Assembly (NCBI RefSeq): GCF_004117855.1
Contig: NZ_QWBW01000042.1
Coordinates: 1-38,514, forward strand
Source of the DNA: Modicisalibacter coralii
GTDB taxonomy: Bacteria; Pseudomonadota; Gammaproteobacteria; Pseudomonadales; Halomonadaceae
Direction of reading: 5' to 3'
DNA: 38,514 nucleotides
In this document: one piece after another, positions 1 to 12,142 of the stretch
How the letters are laid out: the number at the start of each line of letters is the position of its first letter
Numbering within the stretch: the stretch's first letter is position 1
Position numbers and translations under genes: made by a program
The notes under the pieces: model-generated
Told to the model about the DNA's origin: nothing
Seen by the model: the letters and a program-made list of their open reading frames with translations, nothing else
Database searches by the model: none

Positions 1-121
1 TGCAGACCCAGCACGATACGCTCGCCGACGTCCTCGACGCCGATCAGATGGCGGAGCTGCTCGAGCACCGCCATCTGATCGGCGTCGAGGACGTCGGCGA
101 GCGTATCGTGCTGGGTCTGCA
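1..121. repeat. Near-perfect 121-bp palindrome at the window edge
   Basis: Bases 1-53 are the exact reverse complement of 69-121, and part of the 15-nt centre also pairs. The right arm is coding sequence of the Spy-like gene and matches the pattern of that family. The left arm, read in the same frame, gives residues with no likeness to Spy. This is what a fold-back at a contig end looks like. A true cruciform in the genome is less likely. Confidence 0.85.
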
Positions 122-671
122 TGAGCTGTTGCCAGGCCTGATGGCGGGCGTCGCGGCTGTCGAAATCCCGCGCTCGCAGAGCCTGGGCCCGTTCGCGGAA
201 ATCGTCACGGGCGGTCTGCAACCGGGCACGCTGGTCGTCGCTGAGGTTCCAGCTCTTGAACAGGGCGGCGAACAGTGCCTGGGGATCACGCCGGTCGGCA
301 CCGGGGCCCGGAGCTGGGCCGCGGAGAGCATCGCGCGGCCCGCGATGCGTGAAACCGGGGCCGTCGCGGTGCGGTCCGGCGAAGGTGTCGAGCGCGGCGA
401 GCTGCTCGGCGGAGAGAATCTCGGCGAGTCGTTCGTGATGGGCCTGGCGGAGTGACTGGCGCTGTTCGCGGTAATGGCGCTGCGCCTCGTCGAAGGCCTG
501 ACGGGTGGCATCGTCCAGGTGCCAGCTATCGAACAACACCTCGAGCCGATCTTGGGGGCCGGCCATCGGGGGCGGACAGGGGGCGTCGACCGGCGCGGCC
601 TGGGCCAGGGCGATGGGGCCGCCGGCGAGCAGGGCGGCGAACAGGGCAGCGGTAAGGCGGGTCTTTTGCAT
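1..671 (-). CDS. Spy/CpxP-like periplasmic protein, 3' end missing
   Basis: Likely a small periplasmic chaperone or stress sensor of the Spy/CpxP (LTxxQ) family. The ATG at 669-671 has an AGGAGA ribosome site 8 nt upstream. Residues 1-26 form a signal peptide (Lys/Arg start, Ala/Leu-rich core, AQA cleavage region). Two related helical halves follow, each with a tryptophan-containing start (DSWHLDDATRQAF; KSWNLSDDQRARL) and each ending in an LTxxQ-like motif (LSAEQL; LDADQM), as in Spy/CpxP. A Gly/Pro-rich linker joins them. It lies directly downstream of baeS-baeR on the same strand, which fits a target gene of that system. The reading frame stays open to the left edge, but the last 50 or so bases are an inverted copy of 69-121, so the true C-terminus beyond roughly residue 201 is unknown. 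The family is clear. The individual function is inferred. Confidence 0.7.
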   Translation of the reverse strand, partial: MQKTRLTAALFAALLAGGPIALAQAAPVDAPCPPPMAGPQDRLEVLFDSWHLDDATRQAFDEAQRHYREQRQSLRQAHHERLAEILSAEQLAALDTFAGPHRDGPGFTHRGPRDALRGPAPGPGADRRDPQALFAALFKSWNLSDDQRARLQTARDDFRERAQALRARDFDSRDARHQAWQQLMQTQHDTLADVLDADQMAVLEQLRHLIGVEDVGERIVLGL

Positions 672-806
672 GACGGCGTCTCCTGAGTAGTGACACCGCC
701 AGTATCGGCCCGGGATGTGCAGGCGCTGGGCAAGAAGCACGCATATTCCGTGCAATTGATTGCACATTGCCTGCGCAATCGCTCGTTTTTCCGGCGCGGC
801 CGGCGG
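672..806 (-). promoter_or_regulatory. Upstream region of the Spy-like gene with TGCAAT palindrome
   Basis: This 135-nt gap between baeR and the Spy-like gene is more AT-rich than its surroundings. It holds the perfect inverted repeat TGCAAT-TG-ATTGCA at 751-764, overlapped by TTGCACATT at 760-768. The same 9-mer, in the other orientation, lies upstream of baeS (3172-3180). A binding site for the neighbouring response regulator is a reasonable guess. No clear -10/-35 pair could be fixed. Confidence 0.35.
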
Positions 807-1508
807 TCACTCCTCGGGCTGGTACTTGTAGCCGACGCTGTAGACCGAGCGGATGATCTCGCGCTCGGGCCAGATCTCGGCGATCTTGCGCCGCAGCTTC
901 TTGACGTGGCTGTCGACGGTGCGCTCGGAGACGATGCGGTGGTCGCGGTACATGTGGTCCATCAGCTGCTCGCGGGAGAAGATCCGCCCCGGAGAGTGCA
1001 TCATCACCCGCAACAACTGGAATTCCACGGCGGTCAGCCCCAGGTCCCGGCCATCGGCGAGCGCGCGCCAGCCCTCCTCGTCGAGTACCAGCGACGCCGC
1101 CACGCCGGAGGGCTCCGGGGCATCGGGCTGACTGACGCGGCGCAGTACCGCCTTGACCCGGGCGACCACTTCGCGCGGGCTGAACGGCTTGCAGATGTAG
1201 TCGTCGGCGCCCAGTTCCAGACCCAGCAGGCGATCGACCTCCTCGACCCGCGCGGTGAGCATGATCACCGGCATCCGTGGCCAGCGCTGGCGAATCTCGC
1301 GACACAGTGTCAGGCCATCGGTGCCGGGCAGCATCAGGTCGAGCAGGACCAGTGCCGGCAGTGCCTCGCCGGGGCGGTCCGCCAGCCAGGGCATGACATC
1401 GTCGCCATGCGCCAGATGATCGCTGGCGAAGTCGCTGCCGGCCAGGTAGTCGGCGAGCAGCCGGGCGATCTTGGGTTCGTCCTCGACGATCAGGATGCGT
1501 TCGTTCAC
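807..1508 (-). CDS. baeR: BaeR-like OmpR-family response regulator
   Basis: DNA-binding response regulator of an envelope-stress two-component system. The receiver domain (about residues 3-115) shows the acidic pair in VEDEP, the phosphoacceptor D57 in LLDLMLPGTDG, T85 and K108 in CKPFSPREV. A winged-helix OmpR/PhoB domain fills the C-terminus (VDSHVKKLRRKI, then YSVGYKY). The stretches LPGTDGLTLCREIR, LLGLELGADDYICKPFSPRE and VVARVK closely follow E. coli BaeR as I recall it. I chose the GTG at 1506-1508 because GAGGAG lies 8 nt upstream. An ATG 21 nt earlier (1529) is possible but has a weaker ribosome site. It follows baeS by a short gap, the same sensor-then-regulator order as E. coli baeSR. 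The adjoining Spy-like gene is a typical BaeR target. The family call is secure, and orthology to BaeR is likely. Confidence 0.85.
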   Translation of the reverse strand: MNERILIVEDEPKIARLLADYLAGSDFASDHLAHGDDVMPWLADRPGEALPALVLLDLMLPGTDGLTLCREIRQRWPRMPVIMLTARVEEVDRLLGLELGADDYICKPFSPREVVARVKAVLRRVSQPDAPEPSGVAASLVLDEEGWRALADGRDLGLTAVEFQLLRVMMHSPGRIFSREQLMDHMYRDHRIVSERTVDSHVKKLRRKIAEIWPEREIIRSVYSVGYKYQPEE

Positions 1509-1545
1509 CGCGCGGTCTCCTCGGTTCATCGTCGCCCCACCCGGC

Positions 1546-3048
1546 TCAGTCGGGTTCGGCGTGGCTCGTCGTGGGCGTGGCGAGCGGGAAATGCAATGTC
1601 CAGCGTAGTCCGCCCAGCGGCGAGCGGGAGGGGATCATGCGCCCGCCGTGGATCGCGACCAGGGCGCTGGCGATCGACAGCCCCAGCCCGCTGCCGCCGC
1701 TGCGCCGGTTGCGTGAGGCCTCGACCCGGTACAGGCGTTCGGTGAGGCGCGGCAAGGCGTCCTCGGCGACCCCGGGGGCGCTGTCCTCCCAGATCACCCG
1801 GCATTCCGCCTCGTCGCTTTCCAGAGCCACCCGCAAGCGCCCCGGGGTGTCGGTATAGGCCAGGGTGTTGGCGATCAGGTTGGTCCACAACTGGCGCAGG
1901 CGCTGCCCGTCGCCCTCGATCAGCGCCGGCCCGACGATGCGGGTTTCCAGGGTCAGCCCGACATCGTCGAGCCAGCCGCGGGCCTCGTCGAGACGCGCGC
2001 CGAGGCTCTCGGCCAGGTCCAGCGGCCGGCGGTCGGCTTCCAGGGTCCCGGCGTCGCTGGCGGCGAGCAGGCGCAGGTCGCTGACCAGGCGCTCCAGTTG
2101 CGCGACTTCCTGGCTCAGCGACCCCAGGTTCTCGGCGTCGGCGCGGCGGATGCCGTCCTGCATCGCCTCGATCTCGCCGCGCAGCACCGCCAGCGGGGTA
2201 CGCAGCTCGTGGGCGATATCGGCCACCCAGCGCTGGCGCGAGCGTCGGTTGGCCTCGAGCGTTTCGGCGAGCAGGTTGAAATCGTGGGCCAGGCGGGCGA
2301 GCTCGTCGCGACCGCGTTCGGCCAGGCGCACGCTGTAGTCGCCTTCGGTCAGCCGCCGCGTCGCCAGCGCCATGCCCCGGGTGCGGCGCCCCAGCCACCA
2401 TGCCAGCCCCCCGGCGAGGAGCAGCGACGCCAGGGCCAGCGAGGCGACGATGATCGACAGGTTGCGCTGCTGGCGGTCGAGGAAGATGCGATCCATGCGC
2501 GCCATGAGGGCCCGCGGCGGACGGTAGTCGAGCTCGCCGACGGGCTGCCCCTGACTGATGATGGGGACACGCTTGAACGCACCCGGCGGGTCGCCAGGGC
2601 CATCCGGACCACCGGGGTCACTGGGGCCCTGCGGCCTGCCGGGGCCCTCCGGACCGCCGTGTTTCCCGGGCCTTGGCGGGCCGATCACGATGCGCCCCCG
2701 GGCATCGCGAACGATGAAGTCGCGGGGTGTGCCCAGTTCGCGCTGCAGGTCCTGCGAGGGCTGGCGCTCGCCCGGCCACAATTGGCGATGCACCAGTTGA
2801 AACCAGGCGCGCGGGTTGTCGCGCAGCCATTGCCAGTCGCCGCGGTTCGCATAGGCCTCGCCCAGCGCGGTGGCCAGCGTCTCCGCGCGGTTGGCCTGGC
2901 TGCGCTCCAGATAGTCGAGGAAGCCCTGGTCGAGGCTGCGCGAGACGAACAGGAAGATCAGCCCGCAGGTCAGCACATTGACCAGCAGGATGGTGGCGAA
3001 GAGTTTCAGGCCCAGCGGCGAGAGGCCGGGGCGGGTGAAGCGCTTCAT
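1546..3048 (-). CDS. baeS: BaeS-like sensor histidine kinase with Gly/Pro-rich insert
   Basis: Membrane sensor kinase, 500 residues, partner of the response regulator just downstream. TM1 is about residues 14-36 and TM2 about 197-219, with a periplasmic domain between them. A HAMP domain follows, then the dimerization domain with H280 in WVADIAHELRTPLAVLRGEI, the N box (WTNLIANTLAYTD, 388-400) and the G2 box GGSGLGLSIA (451-460). The ATG at 3046-3048 follows GAGGAG with 9 nt spacing. Longer in-frame starts upstream give no membrane segment and are unlikely. Unusual: residues 131-157 of the periplasmic domain are a run of roughly three-residue units of the xGP type, a collagen-like low-complexity insert close to TM2. 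BaeS senses envelope damage and metals in E. coli. The ligand here is unknown. Confidence 0.85.
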   Translation of the reverse strand: MKRFTRPGLSPLGLKLFATILLVNVLTCGLIFLFVSRSLDQGFLDYLERSQANRAETLATALGEAYANRGDWQWLRDNPRAWFQLVHRQLWPGERQPSQDLQRELGTPRDFIVRDARGRIVIGPPRPGKHGGPEGPGRPQGPSDPGGPDGPGDPPGAFKRVPIISQGQPVGELDYRPPRALMARMDRIFLDRQQRNLSIIVASLALASLLLAGGLAWWLGRRTRGMALATRRLTEGDYSVRLAERGRDELARLAHDFNLLAETLEANRRSRQRWVADIAHELRTPLAVLRGEIEAMQDGIRRADAENLGSLSQEVAQLERLVSDLRLLAASDAGTLEADRRPLDLAESLGARLDEARGWLDDVGLTLETRIVGPALIEGDGQRLRQLWTNLIANTLAYTDTPGRLRVALESDEAECRVIWEDSAPGVAEDALPRLTERLYRVEASRNRRSGGSGLGLSIASALVAIHGGRMIPSRSPLGGLRWTLHFPLATPTTSHAEPD

Positions 3049-3195
3049 CGCGGCGGCTCCTCGGCCGTGCATGGGTGAATCGCGACCGGCGGGTTCGAAG
3101 AGGGCATGTAAGTGACGCGGTGACGAACGAACCTTCATCATCGCCGATCGGCGTGCCGGGCGTCGCCGGTAAATGTGCAAGCTCGATGGAAGTCG

Positions 3196-4239
3196 TCAGG
3201 GGGCGGTCTCGCCGACGATCAGCTCGGTTTTCAGCAGCCGCGATTCGCGCGGTGTCAGGCCCAGGATCATCGAGGCCGCGACGCGCCCCTTCTCGACGCT
3301 GTCCTGGCGCACCGTGGTCAGCCGCGGGGCTCGGTACTGGCCTTCGGCGATGCCGTCGAAGCCGGTGATGCGCAGATCCTCGGGAATACGCAGGCCGCGC
3401 TGTTCCGCCAGCGTCAGCACGGTCAGGGCAATGCGATCGGACATGCACAGCAGCAGGTCGGGGCGTTCGTCGTCGGGCAGGTCGAGGATCTCGGCAATGA
3501 CCGGCGCGCAGACATCGAAGGTGTTCTCCTCGATGTTCCACATGGGCACCTCGTCCGGCACGAAGTGGTGTTCGCTCAAGGCCTCGTGGAAGCCGGTCAG
3601 ACGTACCCGGGTGATGGTCTGCGATTCGCTCAGCAAGGGCTGGTCGATGACCCGGCCGTTGCAGGGTTCGAGGGTCGAGCGCAGATTGATGATCGCCGGG
3701 CGGCTCGGTCGGTGGCGCAAGGCGTGCCGCGCGATGGTCAGGCAGGCCGCATGGTTGTCGATGTGCACCGAGGCCTGTCCGGCGAGATCGAAGTCGACGG
3801 ACATCAATGGCCGCTGAGAGGGCAACTGCTGGTGCATTTCCGGATCGGGCAGCAGGCCGTAGACGATGAAACCGTCGGCCATGCTGGCCGATTCCAGGCG
3901 CAAGCCCCCCCGACTCGGCAGCAACAGCAGGGTATGGCCATGCGCGTCCAGGACTTCGGCGACGCCGGCGAGAAACTCGCTGGCCACGGCGTCGTTGAGG
4001 CTATAGGTCAAGCTGTCGGCGAGGACCACCGCGATGATGCGCGAGCGCCCGGTGCGCAGGCTGCGCCCCCGGGCATCGGGACCGAGATAGCCCACGGCCC
4101 GCGCCTCGCCGAGAATCCGGTCGCGCAGCGCCGGCGACAACTGGTCCGGGCGGTTGAAGGCATTGGACACCGTGGCGGTGGAAACCGCGAGCCGGGCGGC
4201 CAGATCCTTGATGGTGATGCGGCGATTCGGTGGGGTCAC
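3196..4239 (-). CDS. LacI-family repressor, probably of the alpha-glucoside genes
   Basis: Transcription factor of 347 residues. The N-terminal helix-turn-helix (IKDLAARLAVSTATVSNAFN, about residues 9-28) is the classic LacI-family DNA reader. The rest is a periplasmic-binding-protein fold for the effector (IIAVVLADS near the start; DLLLCMSDRIALTVL; RITGFDG). The start is GTG at 4237-4239, chosen because it precedes the helix-turn-helix by the usual distance. It is the last gene of the run from the binding protein down to here, 110 nt after the ATPase. Two perfect palindromes upstream of that run and of the porin are LacI-type operators. The inferred role is therefore repression of both transcripts, and of itself if co-transcribed. 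The inducer is probably an alpha-glucoside such as maltose, trehalose or sucrose, which the sequence cannot settle. Confidence 0.85.
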   Translation of the reverse strand: MTPPNRRITIKDLAARLAVSTATVSNAFNRPDQLSPALRDRILGEARAVGYLGPDARGRSLRTGRSRIIAVVLADSLTYSLNDAVASEFLAGVAEVLDAHGHTLLLLPSRGGLRLESASMADGFIVYGLLPDPEMHQQLPSQRPLMSVDFDLAGQASVHIDNHAACLTIARHALRHRPSRPAIINLRSTLEPCNGRVIDQPLLSESQTITRVRLTGFHEALSEHHFVPDEVPMWNIEENTFDVCAPVIAEILDLPDDERPDLLLCMSDRIALTVLTLAEQRGLRIPEDLRITGFDGIAEGQYRAPRLTTVRQDSVEKGRVAASMILGLTPRESRLLKTELIVGETAP

Positions 4240-4349
4240 GGCCTGTCTCGTTGCGGGTCGAAGGGGCAGAATACCTGTCTGCCCGCATACTCTCTAGGGC
4301 CCTCAGTGGCCCGATGGGCGACGCTCGACTCGCGACCCGGGCCCATCGA

Positions 4350-5456
4350 TCAGGCGGCATGGCGCGCCTGTGCCAGGGGCAGCGCCCGGCCGTCACCGTC
4401 GAACAGGTGCACGTTCTCGAGCGCCGGCGCGAGGGCGGCGCGCTGACCGATTTCCCAGCTTCCCGGCGCCTCGCTGCGATGGATCAGCAGCGCCTCGTTC
4501 GGCCCGGCGTCGAGATAGACGTAGACCTCGTTGCCCAGGTATTCGACGTTGACGACCTCGAAGGCATTGTAGCCCTGGGCCTGGGCGAGACACAGGTGTT
4601 CGGGGCGGATGCCGAGGGTCAGCCCGGTGCCTGGGGCAAGGCCCTGGCTGGACTGTGGCAACGACAGCTCGCCGATGCCCTCGACGTCGACGCGGCAGCC
4701 GTCGGTACCGCCCTCGCGCAAGGTGGCGGGCAGGAAGTTCATGGTCGGCGAGCCGATGAAGCCGGCGACGAACTGGGTGGCCGGCTGCTGGTAGAGGGTC
4801 TGGGGGCTGCCCACCTGTTCGATTCGCCCGCCGTTGAGGACCACGATCTTGTCGGCCAGGGTCATCGCCTCGACCTGATCGTGAGTCACGTAGATGACCG
4901 TCGAGCCGAGACGCTGGTGCAACCGGGCGATCTCGTTGCGCATCTGTACGCGCAGCGAGGCGTCGAGGTTGGACAGCGGTTCGTCGAACAGCAGGATGCG
5001 CGGCTCCCGGGCCATCGCCCGACCCATGGCCACGCGCTGGCGCTGGCCGCCGGAAAGCTGTTTGGGCTTGCGTTCGAGGAGTTCCTCGAGCTGCAGGATG
5101 CGGGCGGTCTCGATGACCCGGTCGCGCACGGTCTGCTCGGCGGTCTTGGCGAGCTTGAGGCCGAAGGCCATGTTCTCGTAGACGGTCATGTGCGGGTACA
5201 GGGCGTAGGACTGAAAGACCATGCCCACGCCCCGCTCGCGAGGCGGCAGGTCGTTGACCACGCGCTCGCCGATCTTCAGATCGCCGCCGCTGATCGATTC
5301 CAGCCCGGCGACCAGCCGCAGCAGGGTCGACTTGCCGCACCCGGACGGGCCGACGAAGACCACGAACTCGCCGTCGGCGATCGACAGGTCGACGTCCTTG
5401 ATGATGTGAGTGTCGCCAAACGACTTGTTGAGCTTGTCGAGCGTCACGCTTGCCAT
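4350..5456 (-). CDS. aglK: ABC sugar importer ATPase (MalK/UgpC/AglK type)
   Basis: ATP-hydrolysing subunit of a carbohydrate ABC importer, 368 residues. Walker A GPSGCGKST is at 36-44, the Q-loop Q82 in FQSYALYPHM, the signature LSGGQ at 134-138, Walker B ILLFDEP at 154-160 and the switch H192 in YVTHDQ. The C-terminal 130 residues form the extra OB-type regulatory domain of the MalK group (LGIRPEHL, then VEYLGNEVYVY). It lies 54 nt downstream of the alpha-glucosidase, in the same direction as the binding protein and permeases, so it should energise that transporter. Such ATPases can serve several sugar importers, so it may not be exclusive. Family certain, gene name by context. Confidence 0.9.
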   Translation of the reverse strand: MASVTLDKLNKSFGDTHIIKDVDLSIADGEFVVFVGPSGCGKSTLLRLVAGLESISGGDLKIGERVVNDLPPRERGVGMVFQSYALYPHMTVYENMAFGLKLAKTAEQTVRDRVIETARILQLEELLERKPKQLSGGQRQRVAMGRAMAREPRILLFDEPLSNLDASLRVQMRNEIARLHQRLGSTVIYVTHDQVEAMTLADKIVVLNGGRIEQVGSPQTLYQQPATQFVAGFIGSPTMNFLPATLREGGTDGCRVDVEGIGELSLPQSSQGLAPGTGLTLGIRPEHLCLAQAQGYNAFEVVNVEYLGNEVYVYLDAGPNEALLIHRSEAPGSWEIGQRAALAPALENVHLFDGDGRALPLAQARHAA

Positions 5457-5510
5457 GAGTATGCTCCTGGCCGGCGCTTCGGCACCGGCGGCATGTCGTC
5501 CAAAGTGAGA

Positions 5511-7124
<1,614 letters not shown>

Positions 7125-7160
7125 GTATGAGTCCTTGAATTCGTGGAGAGAAGGCCCGCG

Positions 7161-7999
7161 TTAGCCTTTCACCGCGCCGGCGGTGAGGCCCGAGACGATG
7201 CGTCGCTGGAAGATCATCACCAGCACCACCAGCGGCACGGTGACGGTGACCGAGGCGGCCATGATCGGCCCCCAGGGCAGCTCGTGCTGGCTGCCGCCGG
7301 AGATCAGCGCGATCGCCACGGGCACGGTGCGTTCCTCGTTGGTGAGGGTGAAGGTCAGGGCGAAGAGAAATTCGTTCCAGGCGGCGATGAAGGCCAGCAG
7401 GCCGGTGGTGGCCATGGCCGGCCACATCAGCGGCAGGAACACGCGGGTGATGGTCACCCAGGGCGTGGCGCCGTCCATGATCGCCGCCTCTTCCAGCTCC
7501 TGGGGGAGCTGGCGCATGAAGGTGGTCAGCACCCAGACGGTGAACGGCAGGGTGAAGATGGTGTAGCTCAGGATAAGCCCGCCCGGACTGTTGTAGAGAT
7601 TCAGCGTGCGGATCACCTCGAACAGCCCCGAGAGCACGGCGACCTGGGGAAACATCGATACCCCGAGCACGATCATCATCACCGTGGTGCGACCGCGAAA
7701 GCGCACCCGGCCCAGGGCGTAGGCGGCGGTGATGCCCAGCAGCAGGGCGATGGCCACCACGCTTACGGCGACGATGATCGAGTTGACGATCGCCTGGACG
7801 AAGCTGTCCTGCGAAAAGATGGCGCGGTAGTTGCTGAAGTCCACGCTGCTCAGCCAGTAGTCGACCCGGAACAGCTCGCTGGAGGGCTTCAACGAGGTGA
7901 TCACCGCGTAGTAGAAGGGAAAGACCGCATAGACGAGCAGGATGGCGACCAGCAACCAGAAGCCGGTGCGCTTGATCAGGGGCTTGGCGTGTTTGGCGC

Positions 8000-8003
<4 letters not shown>
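7161..8003 (-). CDS. aglG: ABC sugar importer permease (AglG/MalG type)
   Basis: Inner-membrane permease of 280 residues with about six membrane segments, beginning with TGFWLLVAILLVYAVFPFYYAVITSLK. The EAA loop that docks on the ATPase is clear (EEAAIMDGATPWVTITRVFLP, trimmed here to EEAAIMDGATPW plus RVFLPL). The short N-terminal tail before TM1 and the C-terminal RRIVSGLTAGAVKG are typical of the MalG/AglG subunit. Its ATG overlaps the stop of the preceding permease gene by four bases (ATGA at 8000-8003), a sign of translational coupling. It should form the translocation pore together with that permease. Family certain, substrate by context. Confidence 0.9.
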
Positions 8004-8974
<971 letters not shown>

Positions 8975-8987
8975 GATCAACCTCGGG

Positions 8988-10247
8988 TTACCAGCGGCGG
9001 CGCTTCATGCGCTCGAGTTCGTGCTGCAAGCCGGAGACCGCCTGTTCGCCGCTGGTGTCGCCGGCCAGCACCTGGTGCGCCGCATTGAAGAAGGCGTTGC
9101 TGACGCGACCGTACTTGTCGCCGGTGGCGGCGGAGGGACGGGCCACGGCGTGGGAGAAGGTGTCGTAGAGCTTGCCGAAGAAGGGCACCGCGGCGAGCAC
9201 CTCGGGGTCCTGGTAGAGCGACTTGATGGTCGGGTTGTAGGACCCCACGATGGCGCGGCGCTTCTGCTCCGCCTCGGAGGTCAGGAACTTGACCAGTTCC
9301 ACCGCCAGATCCGGGTGCTCGCTGTAGCGGGAGACGGCCAGGTTCCAGCCACCCAGCGTGGCGGCGCTGGTGCCGTCCGGGCCGTGGGGCAGGGTAGTGA
9401 CGCCGACCTTGTCGCGCACGTCGCTGTCCTCGCTCTGGGTCAGTGACCAGGCATAGGGCCAGTTGCGCATGAACACGGCATTGCCGGACTGGAAGACGCC
9501 GCGGGCCTCTTCCTCGGTGTAGTTGAGTACCCCGTCGGGCGAGATGGTGCCGATCCACTGTGCAGCCTGGTCGAGGGCGGCCGCGGCGTGCGGGTTGTCG
9601 ATGGTGATCTCGCCCTGGTCGTCGACGATGGTGCCGCCACCGTGACTCGCTACCCACTCCAGCGCGTTGCAGGTCAGGCCCTCGTAGGCCCGGCCCTGGA
9701 AGACGTAGCCCCACATCTTGTCGTTGCCGGCCTGACGCTCGCCCTGCTGGATCGTCTCGGCGGTATCGGTCATGGCCTGCCAGGTCTCGGGCAGGTCCTG
9801 GTCGTACTTGGCCAGCAGGTCCTTGCGGTAGTAGAGCACCCCGGCGTCGGTGAACCAGGGCATCGCCACCAGCCGGCCGTCGATGGTGTTGTTGTCGACG
9901 ATTGCCTGGAAGTTGCCATCGACGACGTCCTCGCCGCCCAGCTTGCGCAGATCGACCAGATGATTGGCCAGCAGGCCCGGCCAGACCACATCGATCTGCA
10001 TGATGTCGATATCGCTGGAATGCGCGGAAAGAATCTGCTGATAGAGCGACAGTCGCTCGGTGGAGGAGTTGGGCGTGGAGACCACGTCGACGCTGTGGCC
10101 GGTCTGTTTCTCCCAGGCGGCGACGCCCTCCTTGCAGAGTTGCAGTTCCGCGCCCACGGCACCGCAGGAGATGGTCAGGTCGGCGGCGTGGGCCTGGCCG
10201 ACGGCGGCGCCGGCCAGTGCGATGGCGGGGATCAGTTGGCGAATCAT
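8988..10247 (-). CDS. aglE: Alpha-glucoside ABC transporter solute-binding protein
   Basis: Periplasmic sugar-binding protein of the MalE/AglE cluster, 419 residues. A signal peptide (MIRQLIPAIALAGAAVGQAHA, residues 1-21) leads to the mature start ADLTISCGAVG. Typical motifs follow: WEKQTGHSVDVVSTP, DIDIMQIDVVWPGLLANHL, and the hinge MPWFTDAGVLYYRKDLLAKY. The start is ATG at 10245-10247 with GGAGGT seven nt upstream. An ATG 18 nt earlier would add six residues before the signal peptide and is not favoured. It is the first gene of the uptake operon, so its leader carries the operator palindrome at 10352-10365. The true ligand (maltose, trehalose, sucrose or other alpha-glucosides) is inferred from the neighbouring alpha-glucosidase. 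Confidence 0.9.
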   Translation of the reverse strand: MIRQLIPAIALAGAAVGQAHAADLTISCGAVGAELQLCKEGVAAWEKQTGHSVDVVSTPNSSTERLSLYQQILSAHSSDIDIMQIDVVWPGLLANHLVDLRKLGGEDVVDGNFQAIVDNNTIDGRLVAMPWFTDAGVLYYRKDLLAKYDQDLPETWQAMTDTAETIQQGERQAGNDKMWGYVFQGRAYEGLTCNALEWVASHGGGTIVDDQGEITIDNPHAAAALDQAAQWIGTISPDGVLNYTEEEARGVFQSGNAVFMRNWPYAWSLTQSEDSDVRDKVGVTTLPHGPDGTSAATLGGWNLAVSRYSEHPDLAVELVKFLTSEAEQKRRAIVGSYNPTIKSLYQDPEVLAAVPFFGKLYDTFSHAVARPSAATGDKYGRVSNAFFNAAHQVLAGDTSGEQAVSGLQHELERMKRRRW

Positions 10248-10351
10248 GGCGAATACCTCCGGCATGGGTTGTTGTTGTGCGGGAAGCCCGTGCCTCCCGA
10301 GTCATGTCAGTGACGCTCTCGTTACCTCATACTCGTTGCGTCATATCGAGT

Positions 10352-10365
10352 CTTAAACGTTTAAG
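10352..10365. promoter_or_regulatory. LacI-type operator O1 (uptake-operon side)
   Basis: Perfect palindrome CTTAAACGTTTAAG centred on CG, the usual symmetry of LacI-family operators. It lies 105 nt upstream of the binding-protein start and matches the second site base for base. Confidence 0.75.
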
Positions 10366-10487
10366 TTCGTTAACGTTAGTCGCCCTTGCCGCCTGCCGAC
10401 AACCTAGACTTTGGTGGGGTGAAGGCGGAGTTCATGGACGGAATTAGACATTGGTCAAAATTGGCGTTGTGGGTTTTGAAGCTCTTC

Positions 10488-10503
10488 ACTTAAACGTTTA
10501 AGT
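10488..10503. promoter_or_regulatory. LacI-type operator O2 (porin side)
   Basis: Perfect 16-bp palindrome ACTTAAACGTTTAAGT containing the same 14-bp core as O1. It is 67 nt upstream of the porin start and probably overlaps the porin promoter. The pair would allow looping by a tetrameric repressor. Confidence 0.75.
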
Positions 10504-10507
10504 TTAA

Positions 10508-12073
<1,566 letters not shown>

Positions 12074-12109
12074 GACGCGCCACGTCATCGCGATGATCGA
12101 TCGAGCCTG

Positions 12110-12137
12110 GCCCGCCACCTGAGTGGCGGGCTTTTTT
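12110..12137 (+). terminator. Rho-independent terminator of the porin gene
   Basis: Stem GCCCGCCAC (12110-12118), loop CTGA, stem GTGGCGGGC (12123-12131), then six T (12132-12137). It lies 37 nt after the porin stop and directly before the stop codon of the convergent lysO-like gene. Confidence 0.9.
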
Positions 12138-12142
12138 GCGGG

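Noticed and set aside
44-778. Long minus-strand open frame over the Spy-like gene
   Set aside because: It is a Pro/Ser/Arg-rich shadow in another frame. The Spy-like frame has the signal peptide, ribosome site and family motifs.
4312-4348. CGATGGGC/GCCCATCG inverted repeat between the ATPase and lacI genes
   Set aside because: A 20-base loop and no T run make it too weak to call a terminator.
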